Shown here piece after piece: positions 10,198 to 22,475 of a stretch of 64,000 nt of DNA. Position numbers and translations under genes: made by a program. Source of the DNA: Diospyros lotus (Eukaryota > Streptophyta > Magnoliopsida > Ericales > Ebenaceae); the NCBI RefSeq assembly GCF_014633365.1, contig NC_068343.1, positions 26,257,307 to 26,321,306 of the forward strand. Reading direction: 5' to 3'. Under the pieces are notes generated by a model. That model did no database searches, was not told the DNA's origin, and saw only the letters and a list, made by a program, of their open reading frames with translations. Position 1 is the stretch's first letter. The number at the start of each line of letters is the position of its first letter.

Positions 10198-12898
10198 CGG
10201 ATTGGCCTTGGGCCCCTGCCCTTCAACTTCCAGAATCAGTCTCCTCCTCAATTTTAGACCGTTACCCCCCACGTGCCGACTGACTCGCTGTATTTATTGT
10301 TGTTTAATTATTATTTTTATAAAATATTATGTTTTAATAAAATATATTATATTATTTAATAAATTATTTCATTTCTTTTGAGTTCAGGTGTTGCATCGCA
10401 AAAAAAATTATAAAATTAATCAAAGTGATATACAAATTTAAGACAAGTCATAACTCGAGGCTCACAATAAAAGATCAATAAAATTAAAATATTTAACGAA
10501 TAAGGGAGTATGGAGTCCTCCTAATAATAAAAAAGAAGAAGATGAGTAAATATTAAGAGGAGATATTTTTTAGTTTCACATTCTAAGACTGTGTAGAAAA
10601 AATATATTCCCTAAGTAATATAAATTAGGGTGCCAAAGTATAATTTTTTTATAGCAAGGTCAATGACTCTTTTTTACTTTTCTTAAATTTTTATTTTTAA
10701 AGCAATTAATACTTAATTTTTAAATATTCTAAATATCTATTGTGTAATTTTTTAAGCCTTATATATAGTCGGAGGTGCGGCCGATGGCGGTTTGATACAG
10801 CGACGCTTGGCGGCCAGAAGCAGTAGAGGCGTGGGAGCTAGCTTGTCGTGGCGAATGACTGATGACAACGGTGGCTCAACGATCGAGGACGACCCGACGG
10901 AGACGACATTGTTGGCAGTGGCCAGGTCGACGGGTGGCCAGTGCTGTGTGTGAGCAGTGGTCATGTGTTGCAGGGAGAAGAAGCAGGACGAAGAAGATAA
11001 GGGAGAATGAGAAAAATAAAATAAAAGAAAAAAAAGAAAACGGTAATAAATGTCAAAAAATATAAAAAAAAATTTTGAAAATCAATTTTGCTCTCGAGGA
11101 ACGTGCCAAAGGCTCAAAACTAGGACTCTTGGAGCGTGCCAAAGTGTAATTTTTTTATACTAAGGTCGAGGACTCCTTTTCATTTTTTTTTAAAACATTT
11201 AATACTTAATTTTTAAATATTTTAAATAACAATAGTGTAAGTTTTTAATAGTTAATTTTTAAAAAATTTTAAATAAAAAGAATACAACATTGTAAGTTTT
11301 AATGTATAAGAATTTAATATTTAGAATTTGAAATGAATGATTCAATTCCAAAAGAAATATTTTTTTTTAAATCATTGTTGATGAAATGCTGTTTTTAATG
11401 TTAAACTTTATTCAAAGTTGGAGGTCTAATTCAAAATTTAATATTTTTATCTTTAGATATTGAATATTTGATATTTAAAGAATTGTGAAATTGGTTAATC
11501 TATTCTATTGAGTTCCTTACAGATGCAAATATTAAAAAATAATTTATTTATTTTATTAATTCTATTTTTTATTTTATGTACAATATTTTTTATATTAAAA
11601 TAATATAAAAATCAAAACGCTCTTGACTACACATAGTCGGAGAACCCTAGGTTTGGGAACACAAGGGTTCTCAACCACTCACAGTCGAGAACCCGAGGTT
11701 TACCAACACCGAACTAGGGTTCTCCCCCCTTGTTGATGGCCACGGCCATGGCAGCCAGCGGCAACTGATATTTAATTTTTAATTTAATTTGTTCAAATTA
11801 TAAAGCATTTATTGATGTGCTTTATTATAGAAATTTAGTAATTTTTTTATTGTAAAACGTTAAGAAGTATGTAATAATTTTAATTTATGTTATTTGTTCA
11901 ATATTTACAATTTTTTTAGTTGCTCTTATATTTTGATTTGCAATATTATTGAATCTTATATTTTTATTTCTTATTTGAAATTTGTAGAGTATTTGATACA
12001 AGAAAAATTATTATAACATAATACATATAATTATAAGTGTATTTTAATTTTAATATTATTTACACTGTGTTTTTAGACACGAGTATACGCTAATATATAT
12101 ATATATATATATATAAGAAAAATATTATACCCGTAAACAAATTAACAAATAATTATCATAAATTGACACAAATTTTAAATATATACATATATATGTTCAA
12201 ATCCATATTTTTGTTATTAAACTTTTACCTTTTTTCTTGTAAAACCTTAAACTTATTATTATTTTAAATGTGTCCTTAAACATGACAAAATAACTCATTT
12301 AAATACTTGGTCAACACGACAACTGAAACGTAATTAACAATGTGCTTACTGAGAGAGTGATATGAATGGAAAACCTATATACATGATTTTTTTCTAAATT
12401 AAAAATGAGCCAACCGTAAATTTCTCTTTTGTGATCTTATTTTATATATGTTTTCTCACTTATCTCGGACATGTTTTCTCAAAGTATTTTCTCTCATCGC
12501 TCCCTCCTGACATACATTTTCAATCTAAAAGCATTCACTTTAGAGACACTCATATCCTTCTTTTCATTTCAGTGAGTTCAATTTTCTATCGACCTTGGTT
12601 TTTATTGTTTTGAAAACTTCAAATACATTAAAACTTAAGAATACACAATTTTTCGGTTAAAAATCTTTCGAAAAGACTGCACATAGTGCCAAGTTAACAA
12701 AGTTTTTATGTTTATTTATTACTTACTAGTCATATATTTAAATAAAGTAATTTTTACACTATTTAAAAACACATTTTAAACAACGATACATTAAAAGTTC
12801 TAAAAAACCCTTAAAAATATGTGTGTGGCCTATATATACAACTATGTATATATATAAGCACGTGCAGGTTTTGTTTTGATGCTGGCATGAAATTAAGT
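10198..12898 (+). repeat. Array unit U3, direct copy
   Basis: Direct-oriented full unit and partner of the inverted copy U2. It starts CGGATTGGCC and ends at the GGGAAACAGT that begins P3. An (AT)n run lies at about 12088-12113. Open frames within it are AT-rich and not conserved between copies, so I annotate no gene. Confidence 0.9.
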
Positions 12899-13055
12899 GG
12901 GAAACAGTGGCACTACCATTGGAAAATTGATATGGGGCTCATGTACGAGTTTATATTTATTTAATTATTTTAGACGTACGAGGGCTTTCACTCCAAGACA
13001 CTCACTCTCCTCACGTGAAACATTGGCGTTTTCTCTCTCTGTGCGGACAAATCAG
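12899..13055 (+). repeat. Array segment P, copy 3 (short form)
   Basis: Matches the first part of P1 and P2, with a single instead of doubled CTCTCTCTGTGCGGACAAAT segment. It passes straight into the start of U4 without a MITE or G run, so it appears to show the state before those insertions. Confidence 0.8.
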
Positions 13056-13059
13056 AACT

Positions 13060-13585
13060 GTGTTGTTGTGTGGGTTAATGCGGATTGTCCTTTGGCTCCT
13101 GCCCTTCCTGAATCAGTCTCCTCAATTTTTGACCGTTACCCCCCATGTGCCAACTGACACGCTGTATTTATTGTTGTTTAATTATTATTTTTATAAAATT
13201 TTATGTTTTAATAAAATATTATGTTTTAATAAAATATTATATTATTTAAATTATATAACAAATTATTACATTTCTTTTGAGTTAAGGTGTTGTATCGCAA
13301 ATTTTTTTATAAAATCAATCAAAGTATAAGGTGTTGTATCGCAAATTTTTTTATAAAATCAATCAAAGTGATATACAAATTTAAGGTAAGTTATAACTTG
13401 AGCCTCACAACAAAAGATCAATAAAATCAAAGCACTTAGAGAACAAGGGAGTATATAGTTCTCCAAACAATAAAAAAGAATAAGATGAACAAATACTAAG
13501 AGTAGATATCTTTTAGTTTCACATTCTAAGACCGTGTAGAAAAAACATATTCTCTAAGTAATATAAATTAGGGTGTCAAAATATA
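13060..13585 (+). repeat. Start of array unit U4
   Basis: Matches about 10198-10640 (GACCGTTACCCCCCA, then an AT-rich stretch, then AATATAAATTAGGGTG). It includes a local doubling of AAGGTGTTGTATCGCAAATT (about 13286 and 13329). Similarity stops near 13580 inside GGGTGTCAAAATA. Confidence 0.8.
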
Positions 13586-14018
13586 TTCATGATTTATGTC
13601 CTTCCATTAAACATGAAATGTGATAAAAAAAAATATGAGTGAAAAATAAATTAAAGAAAGATGGTCGAAAGAGTCATTTGTAGAGTCTAACCACGAGGAA
13701 TACAAGTCTTTTAGTGAGTCAAACTCGCTACCAAAAGTAACATGATAGAAAAAAACAAAATATTCTAGGTAGCTAGTTTAATTTGTTCTAATTTTTACCC
13801 TTACATAGTATCTCTTTGTACTTTTCCCTTGACACTTGAGCAAATTTTGAAATTTTCTCAAACTCACTATTAATAGTAGCGAGATGCAATGAAATATGCT
13901 ACACCTAGTAACAAGTTTGTGGAAACTGAAAAATTTGTTGAAATGTTGAGCAATAAGTGAAGTAAGATAATGGGTAAATAAAGGAATTAGGATAATTGAA
14001 TTCATTTTTTTTGTAAGC
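13586..14018. other. AT-rich stretch, nothing recognised
   Basis: 433 bases between the array and the 5S-derived LTR fragment. No open frame with recognisable similarity, repeat or RNA gene seen. Confidence 0.6.
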
Positions 14019-14200
14019 TGTAACATCCCACATCAAGCGATAAGAATGATCGAAACAACTTATTCTAATGGGTCTACGCGAACTTCCCAGGGGGTCACCC
14101 ATCCTTGAGCTTTCCCAATTCAAGCACGCTTAACTTGAGAATTTTTTGCCTACATTTAGCCCAAAATGTATCCAGTTGGTATTATTTCTTCCTTATTTAT
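14019..14200 (-). mobile_element. Cassandra-like LTR fragment with 5S rRNA-derived promoter
   Basis: On the minus strand the piece ends GATGTGGGATGTTACA, the kind of terminus seen in Cassandra TRIM elements. At 14136-14080 it contains a clear relative of the 3' half of plant 5S rRNA: the A-box-like TTAAGCGTGCTTG and the C-box-like GGATGGGTGACCCCCTGGGA at near-normal spacing. Cassandra LTRs are known to carry a 5S-derived Pol III promoter. The fragment is cut at 14200 by LTR C. It is not a functional 5S gene, as the 5' half is absent. Confidence 0.75.
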
Positions 14201-16581
14201 TGTAACACACCGTCTCGCCAGACGTGTCACTATAAGAGTATTTTTGGGAATCTTTTTTTTTTCAAGTTCATTGCGTGCGGTGATTTCAAAAACAATCTTC
14301 ACATGCAGATAACGAATCTCGAGAACCCCAGTCTTGCCCGTTTAACTAACAAGATTAATAATCTCAATATCTAAATAAGACATTTTATAACGCAACGGAT
14401 ACATTAACATCAAAATACTGTAGCCTACCACGAGTTCATATAAGGTGTTTCTACACCGAAACACTTATTACAAAACTACCCAATGATTACAAAATTATCA
14501 TATTACCGTTTGTACACAACTAAATACATACTAAAGCTTTCAAATGATACAATGACTAGCAAGCTAAACACCGTTGGACTCAACTGGCCACGTCCTCGTC
14601 CTCGCAGCAGTCCTTGACTGGAATGTTTGAATGTTCTAGGGGCATAACATAGATTAGATGATAAAACATCTAAGTGATGGCATGAACAGTTTACATAATG
14701 CACGCAAGACATACGAGCATGGCATATACAGACAAAACGACACATGCAACACGCTAACTTGAGAAATCTCCCTGACATACTCAACCTCCCATGGAAAACA
14801 CATTCCACACATTGTTGGGGTTGACCTTGCCGCGACATACTTAATCTCTCGAGTGCCCTATCGTGTCACTCGTTCACTTGGATTAACCTTGTCCCATTCT
14901 CAAGAAGACCCCATCCCGTCCCATACGGACCCAATAACGACACGAAAACCAATACCCCGATGATATGAAAATCACACACCATGCACCGACTCTTTTGTAA
15001 GTAAAACAGTTGATGCAATATACCACATGATCAATATGCAAATGATGCCATAAATACATAAATAAAATGCATAAGCATAGCATCCCGAGTTCTGGTAAGA
15101 CCGCTCACCTGAACTCATTACACCCATACCAAGACATATCCAAAATAAGGGTAAAACTAGAGTTAGACCACTCACTAACGCATTCGGAATGCTTCAATCT
15201 TTGTGCAACGCCTCGATTTGCGTGTCAAATCTCAAACTCTTGAACTTATATTCAAGAGTTTAATTAAGAAAGCATTAAAATCCATTTTTTTTTCTCAATT
15301 TTTCATAATTTTCTCCTAATTTTCACCTCGATAATTCCAAAATAATTATTTTCTCAAACATTTTTCAAAATGTTTCAACATGATAAATCCTAAAATAAAT
15401 CAACCAAAATTCTGGAAGAGGAAATACTGAAAATGCCCCTGTCATACGCCCTCACGCACCTGGTGCATGGATGTAGGTGGAAGTTGGTGTGTGGCTGCAC
15501 GCGCCACCGTCTTCTTTGTTGAACTAGTCTCTGGCGGTTGCTCCGATGGCCAAAACAAGGATACCCTCTTGAAGCTCACTTAAAGTCGATCACAACCCCA
15601 CCGGTTTCAGGCTTAAAGGCCGCCGAAAGGCTAGTTGCAGGTCTGGCTAAGCGGATCGCCTCGTTTTTCTAATCGGGCTTCAAACAGCCCCCAAATGCAT
15701 ACCAAAATGCTTTAAAACACTCCCAATCTCTTCTCCTTGATGCAAGGATCAAAAACCCCTTAATCACTCTCTCAAAACATTCAAAAACGCGGTCGATTTG
15801 ATGCCCCAAAATCTGAAACCTCAGCCTCTATTTATACCCAAAAACTGGCCAAAATTCGACCAATCACCGGTCAAACCTTGCTCCCCAAGCCTCCTACCAC
15901 CGTATACGACCTCCCCCAAGCCACCATTGGCCTTCCCATCGTTGGAATTGGCCTCCACGTGCGGTGGCAGTGCGGCGGCTGAAATTCCATTGCGTTCACA
16001 CTTTGAAATTTTTGCTAAATTGCACTTTAGCCCCTGTTTTCTTCAAATGACTTTTCTACCCTTTTTATGATACCCCTGACCTATCTAACACCATCACTAA
16101 GGCCCACAAGTTTAGCACTCTTCATTGGATCCTCGAAACTTCCAAAAAATTACCATTTTGACCTCTATCGGGCAAATTTAGAAAATTACACTTAGGCCCG
16201 ATCAATCGTTTTGACCTTAAATCCATTCGTTTCAACCCGAAATCACTTAAGGGTTATTTAATACATAAAATATAGGTCCTTGACATGCTCTGTTGACTTT
16301 TTAGACGTCTCCTACGTCGATTCGATTTTCTCAGTTCGGTCGACAGTTATACCGAAAACTGTTCTCGATCCAATTTCTTTCATCACTAAAAATCATAATT
16401 CGTATCACTCGTCAATATTATACCATTTTCCTTAGCTATCTAGGGTCCAAGGTATTCCCTCCCATTGATTTGGTCATCTAAAGCTGCATTAGTGTACCCT
16501 ATAGCCTTATTATTTCAATAATTCCACTTATATCCTTTATCAAATACCATTTTTAGCCTTATATCATTCCCGGGTATTACA
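14201..16581 (-). mobile_element. LTR C, 3' LTR of a minus-strand gypsy element
   Basis: 2381-bp LTR. On the minus strand it begins TGTAATACCCGGG at 16581 and ends GTGTTACA at 14201. A minus-strand polypurine tract (AAGGGGGAGAA) lies just upstream at 16582-16595. The TATA box GTATAAATAG is at 15837-15828. Downstream come a GC-rich leader patch near 15440-15540 and the paired hairpins at 14673-14654 and 14640-14617. It belongs to the same family as LTR B, with matching blocks such as CACTTAAGGGTT. Confidence 0.85.
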
Positions 16582-18239
16582 TTCTCCCCCTTAATAAATT
16601 TCGTCCTTGAAATTTGGTTCGCGATAATTGTATCACCATTATTGCTAATGACTCCCAATTATAATGTCCTAAATACCATTCCTAATCCTTAGCAATCATT
16701 CATAACTTACATCCTATCACGATCCATGCTTATCAAGCATCTTACTTATTTTCCAAAATATCCTGTTGTAGCTCTATACCGACAGCTACACGAATCCCAA
16801 AATAATTTATAAAACCCAATATCACTTCTAATCGTGTCCTCAAAACCTATTTTATTTGACTAATAATTCTCCCAACCCATTCTTATACTAATGCATATGC
16901 TATGATAACACAGAAATTGATAACATTGAACTTTAACTCGGCTGCCATGATCGCACAGAAATTGATAACATTGAATTAACTTGGCATACCTTTTTCTCAA
17001 TTATCAGTACCTTGATTGCACATTAACTTTAGAGATAATTTCTTAACCTATTTCGGCTGGTCACGTAAATCATCAATTTAGGTCTATCAAGAATTCAATT
17101 TCTCCTATGGCAACCTAGCATCCTAGCATGTTACTATTTCTCTTCCAAACACTATCCATTAATCAGATCAATTTATCTCAGCATAGAATTTGTCGTGTTG
17201 TATCAATTTATCGTTCATAAAGCAACATTCCATCGTTATATTATCAATTAGAGCACTTAATCCCATAATTCATTCGTAGCACCTCACCTTAGTACTACCA
17301 AATATTCTGTCTCAACCAAGTGATGCTTTTCATATCCCTTTCATGTGAGAAAAATCTCATTACAAAGTTAATCAAGGTCTTCGTCATTCTTGATTCTAGG
17401 AGCAAATTTTACTCGTTCTCTACTAGACGATTTAGTTCTCACACAACTAACATAAATGAAAACCCTTACGGGACAACTCTGATTTCTACTGGGTCTTTGG
17501 CAACACTTAGCACAGCTTTAATAATTTAGCCTATTGTCTCACAAATAAGATTTTCATAGTAGAACTAAAAACTCATGTTTTCCTTTATAATAGCTCATTC
17601 ATATGCCTTTCCAAATCACAACATGTCTCTCGAGAAGAAAAACACTTTCGGTTACCTATCAACATCTAACTCACCATATCTTCATATCATTTTATAGATC
17701 AACTCATGTTCTTGAGAGTACCAAGATATACCTACTATTGTTCTAATTATACCAAAAGTAAGATTCAAGACAATTAAATCAGAGCCAATTGCTCACACTC
17801 CTGAGGTGCGTAATATTAAATACACTCAACCATAAGTCTATACCAAGGATTATTCCATTCCTAGTTACGACCTATCTCTACCTATGAACACAATCACTAT
17901 TCAACTCTAAGTCATCACTTAGTAATGGCCATAACTTCACGAGTTTCTGTCGTGGATGCAACTATCCTATTTTGCAAACCTTTGGTAATAGTCTATTAAA
18001 CACTATTTCTTCGTGCGAGATTACAATTCTTTCTCGATTCTCTTTTGACAATCATAGCCCACAAGGAAATATCCAGGTTAGGTCATCTTCCAAACCCTCA
18101 ACATTTTCATAACAATTAGGAATCCTTCCATGATGCTCCGGTCCTTAGGAGCTTGAACTCTATTCTGTACATAACATCCATGTTGCCGCCCCAAATCTTT
18201 GCATCTGACTATCTCCACAGTTCACTGTCTTGCTCCGAC
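16582..18239 (-). mobile_element. Internal remnant of element C, non-coding
   Basis: Begins with the polypurine tract of C and runs upstream about 1.6 kb on the minus strand. I see no gag or pol similarity in any frame, only AT-rich sequence with short open frames. Its upper edge against LTR B is unclear, somewhere near 18200-18260. A 21-bp phrase, AACCACCAGTCCTCTGCCTT plus G, is repeated within 70 bp near 18268-18340. Confidence 0.5.
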
Positions 18240-19256
18240 TCATGGGTATCACACCCCAAATCGTGAGCCAACCACCAGTCCTCTGCCTTGGTCCCTACGT
18301 TGTTATAGGCTAAGAAACCACCAGTCCTCTGCCTTGCTCTTGATTGAACCCAAAACGAGAGCAATTTGAGTTTGAAAAATAAGAAACCCTCGATCTCTTT
18401 GATCTATTTTTATACTCAAAACCGAGCCTCCAAATGTCCAATCTCACTTAATCCAAGGCCATAAATGCTTCTACTTACCCCAGATCGGCCAAAAACCTCA
18501 ATGAAATCCCTCAAAACCCGATTATAATGACCCAAATTTTTGGCCATTTCTCGACCGAAATTTTGGCCATATTCGTCGTCAACACGGTCGGTTGTAGGCC
18601 AAAGAACGACCTATGCCTTTCCTGAAGCCCTTCATCCACTCCCTTGGGCTTCTTGTGGCTGAAATCGGCAATAGGAGAGGTGCGGCTAGTGGCTTGGTTG
18701 GCCATGGCAATGGGAAATTTTGAAAATTCCATTTTTACTCCTCTCAACTTTTGAAATTTCAATTTGGCCCTTTATGGGCAAACTGTTGGGTTTCCAATTA
18801 TTCCATTAAGGCTCACAAGATCTAGATTCTTCATTTCATCCCCAAATCTTTTAGAAAAATATTTTTTTGACCTCCCTCGGGCAAAATTAAGAAATTATAC
18901 TTAGGCTAGAATGAACGATTTGACTCGAAACCACTTAAGGGTTGTTTTTTAGGAAAAAATTGACTTTGTAAGGGTTCCGTTAACATCTCAGAAGCCCCTT
19001 ACAACAATTCAATTTTTCAGCCTGATCCAAAGTTGTATCGAAAACTCTCTAATCCAATTTTTTTCAATGCTAAAAATCATGTCTTGAGACGTTCGTTAAC
19101 GACATACCTGTTTCCTTAGGTATCTAAGGTCCTAGGCATCCTTTCTAGTTGATTCAGTCATTTTCTCAGGCTATTCTGATACTAATTCCTTTGAAACTTC
19201 GTATTTCTTTCCGTATACTTATTTCGAAAGTAACCCAAAAGTCTATGGGTATTACA
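18240..19256 (-). mobile_element. LTR B, partial 3' LTR (minus)
   Basis: On the minus strand it starts TGTAATACCCATAG at 19256, directly after a polypurine tract (CTTAAGGGGGAGAC, complement of 19260-19273). The TATA-like GTATAAAAAT is at about 18414-18405. Aligned with LTR C it is the same family but diverged. Its downstream part is missing below about 18240, where it meets the internal remnant of C. Confidence 0.7.
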
Positions 19257-19714
19257 TTGTCTCCCCCTTAAGAGAGTTTTGTCCTCAAATTTTTTGTTTT
19301 TGACCAACCAAGTACCAATATTTGGCAAACAACTTGAAACTACAATGACCTTAATACCTCAACCATACATTTATCACTAATCTTCTTAGTAATCATCTAA
19401 ATTTGTACCATTATATGAGCAATGACGACTAGGCATGGTGTGTCTTCCATAGAATTTCCCATTATAGCTCTTTACGAATGGTCACATACACCAAGAATAG
19501 TCTATATCATCTCAAAAATAAATATACTATTTATAATCATCTCTTTATTTCACAAAATTTCTGATAACACTAAGAAAACCACAAAAAATTGCTATTTTAT
19601 TTCCATTTCCTTGAATAATTAGAGATATTTTTCCCTAATCGAATCTTCAAGCTCACACATAACCTCTTCCTTAGTGTGATTTCTCTACTAAATCTTTACC
19701 AATGAAATGACCTT
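19257..19714 (-). mobile_element. 3' internal end of element B
   Basis: Contains the polypurine tract of B and about 450 bp of AT-rich sequence, with no recognisable coding. It is interrupted at 19715 by LTR A. Confidence 0.55.
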
Positions 19715-19750
19715 TGTAATACCTCATAAAATTTTTGATGGATTTGGTGA

Positions 19751-19786
<36 letters not shown>

Positions 19787-21688
19787 TTTAAGACAGCTTA
19801 AAAGTGGGAGCGTTAATTAAACTAATTAGTGAATTTCCACCTTTTTTTTTTTTTTAGATAATTTAAATATCTTTATATTTTTCCTTAAAATAGTAGGTTA
19901 GGAAAATTTAGGTAATCACGAGATGTAGGAAAATATCCTTGTACCTTGATTCTTTCTTTTCTTTTTGAGATTCCCAATAGCCATATTATAATCACGTAGG
20001 ATGGTTTACATGGTTAGTACAATAAGACAAGAATCACATGTTTTATTTTCTAGTGGTTAAACTTATAAGCATCCATCGTGTAAAAATGGAAACCAAAGGT
20101 CTTTGATGATTTCAATAGTATTCTTGTAGAAACTTGGAACAAGGAATATAGTATGTACGTAGCAATCACCATATCTTAACCCATGTACCTTTCTTGTAAA
20201 AAATAAATATTCATAACATTCCAAATAGGAATTAGTAATAAACCAAAGTGGGTTTGAGTATTACAATGACTTGTTTTTCACAAAATAATTAAAATAAGTA
20301 TAACATTAAATAACCACTTTCTCTTTGCCTTTGCTTGAGCTCGGAGTACCTAAAACATCTGATGTACCTGGAACGTTGAATGTTCCAGGGATATAAAACA
20401 CCTAAGTTAGATATAAATATCTAAATGAAATGACTCAATATCATAGTGCGTGCACATGCATTATGCAGTATGTCATGATGTAACCTGATAGTAGTGACGC
20501 CAAGGTGTTGCCGTCATGCCGTCACCCTCGCTAGCCATCATGTCATCATAAAACCATAGCCATTCATGACTTGAAACGATATGGTCCAAGACCGCATACA
20601 TGATGCAGCCCATCTCAAGTCACTAGCCATGAATGTAGTGATGCATGTCCAAGTATATAAATTGCGAACCAAGGGAAATAAATAAAATGTGGGCCACCCA
20701 AACAAAAGTACAATATGCAAGGGATGAAAGAGTTCACAAAAATAGAAATCACCCACCTTAGTTACCTATTTTGTATATTGTTCATGACCGATAGGTGGGA
20801 TTTTTTGCATAAAACACCAATTTTTGTAAGCCAAATGTTAAATGTTTTTACATAAAATTATATATATTAATTTTATTTATTTTTCTGGAAATTTGCAGGT
20901 AAAATGGAGCTTGCACGCACCCCCATGTGCCACTAAGATAAGACCCACACATTTGGATGCGCAGGTAGAGCTAGAGCGTGTTGTGAACGCGCCACCGTCT
21001 TTCCCGACAACAATCACTTTTCTCCCTTATTTTAACTCCGTTTTGCTCCTCGTTTGAACCTACAGCTCCCTCTTTCTCCCCTCTACCCAGATTCTAACGA
21101 GTGTGTTTGTGACTCTGACGACCTGATTTCTCCCACATTTTTTGATGAAAACTCTCTCTTTCTTTCAGAATGTTTCTCACCTTCCTAACAACAAGATTAT
21201 CTCCTCATACTAGCCTAAACTTGCCTTAATCTCTTGAGTTCTCTTCAATCTTATCCCAAAGCCTTATTTATAGGCAATTTGGGTCAATCACTACTTTCCA
21301 CCATTCTTGCCACCTCATACTTAAGCTTGAGAGCTCATGATGGCTCTTCTAATCGGCGATTGAGTCATTTCATTATTCCAACAAGCCTGATTGCAAGTTT
21401 CGATAATTAACACTTTGGGCTGATGTTTTGTATTTTTTGCACTTTGACCGCTGGAGCTTTCGAAACGTTAACCATTCGTGTAGCTCCTTATTTTAACACC
21501 AATGCTCTTAGGAAAAAGTTTCTTTCACTATTTAATGTCTCTTAAAATAATTTTCCAATATTTCAAGAATTTACATTTTTACCCAATTCTTCTTAAAATG
21601 ATGATTTTATTCCTGAATTCTAGCAAATTTTTTGAACATTTCTTATTTATTAAATTACCTGAGTTTAACGAAAGTCTCAGATATTACA
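19715..21688 (-). mobile_element. LTR A, 3' LTR of gypsy element A (minus)
   Basis: 1974-bp LTR. On the minus strand it begins TGTAATATCTGAG at 21688, preceded by the purine tract AGGGGGTTGAA, and ends GGTATTACA at 19715. TATA box CTATAAATAA at 21273-21264. It contains an (ATT)n run at about 19751-19788, a GC-rich leader patch at 20915-21005, and a strong hairpin pair: stem CTGGAAC/GTTCCAG at 20367-20389 and TTAGATA/TATCTAA at 20407-20424. Confidence 0.85.
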
Positions 21689-22475
21689 TTCAACCCCCTA
21701 AAAACAAAATTTCATCCTTAATTTTCTTACATTTCCATGGCCTAAAAAAGATGTGGATGTTGCCTACGTATTTTGCCTTTTCTTTCCCATGTGGCCTTTT
21801 CATAACCATGGTGCTTCCATAGTATATCTTCACGAGTGGGATTGTCTTGTTCCTTAAAACTTGTTCTTTCCTGTAAAAAATCTTGACAGATTCTTCAGGA
21901 TAGGTGAGATCTTCTCGTAGTTCAACAATGTCCTCGGAGACTTTTTGATATGGATCCGGCTCATACCTTCGCAATTGGGATACATGGAAGACATCATGAA
22001 TGTTAGATAATGTTAGGGGTAGAGCTAGCTGGTAGGAACCGATCCAATTCATTTCAGCACTTCTATGGCTCGATGTATTGGGGACTCAGTTTCCCTTGTT
22101 TTTTTTACTCCGAATCATCAATTGAGAGGGTACAATCTTTAAATATACTTTGTCGCCCTTTTGAAACTCCAAATCTCTTCATCGATTGTCAGCATATGAT
22201 TTTTGCCTACTTTGAGCAGCTTCAATCCGTTCCTGGACTACCTTGATCTTTTCATTTATCTTTTGCACTATTTCAGGTCCCAATAGTTGTTATTCCCCTA
22301 TCTCCGTCCAATAGAGGGGTGTCTTACATTTTCATCCATAAAGTTTCTTATAGGGTTCCATGCCAATGCTACTATGATAACTATTATTATATGCAAATTC
22401 TACCAAAGGCAAGTATTCCTCCCACCCTCCAGATAAGTCAAGTATGCATGCCCGTAACATATCCTTCAGGGTCTG

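Larger units (their letters stand above)
6202..13585. repeat. Tandem array of 3.1-3.4 kb units with one inverted unit
   Basis: Unit order as read: end of unit U (6202-6460), P1, MITE M1, U inverted (6930-9651), MITE M2, P2, MITE remnant M3, G-run, U direct (10198-12898), P3, start of U (13060-13585). P copies begin at 6461, 9823 and 12899, so the period is 3362 then 3076 bp. The two full U copies form an inverted repeat with arms of about 2.7 kb around a spacer of about 550 bp. I see no transposase or other convincing coding sequence in U or P. Internal order and junctions are described in the part entries and in the findings. Confidence 0.9.

Noticed and set aside
9685..10257. 190-codon open frame through MITE M2, P2 and the G run
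   Set aside because: It spans two unrelated repeats and a poly-G tract, so it is a chance frame.
14080..14136. Possible functional 5S rRNA gene
   Set aside because: Only the 3' half is present, within an LTR-like context.
16582..18239. Search for pol in the internal remnant of element C
   Set aside because: No gag, protease, RT or integrase motif found in any frame by eye; left as non-coding.
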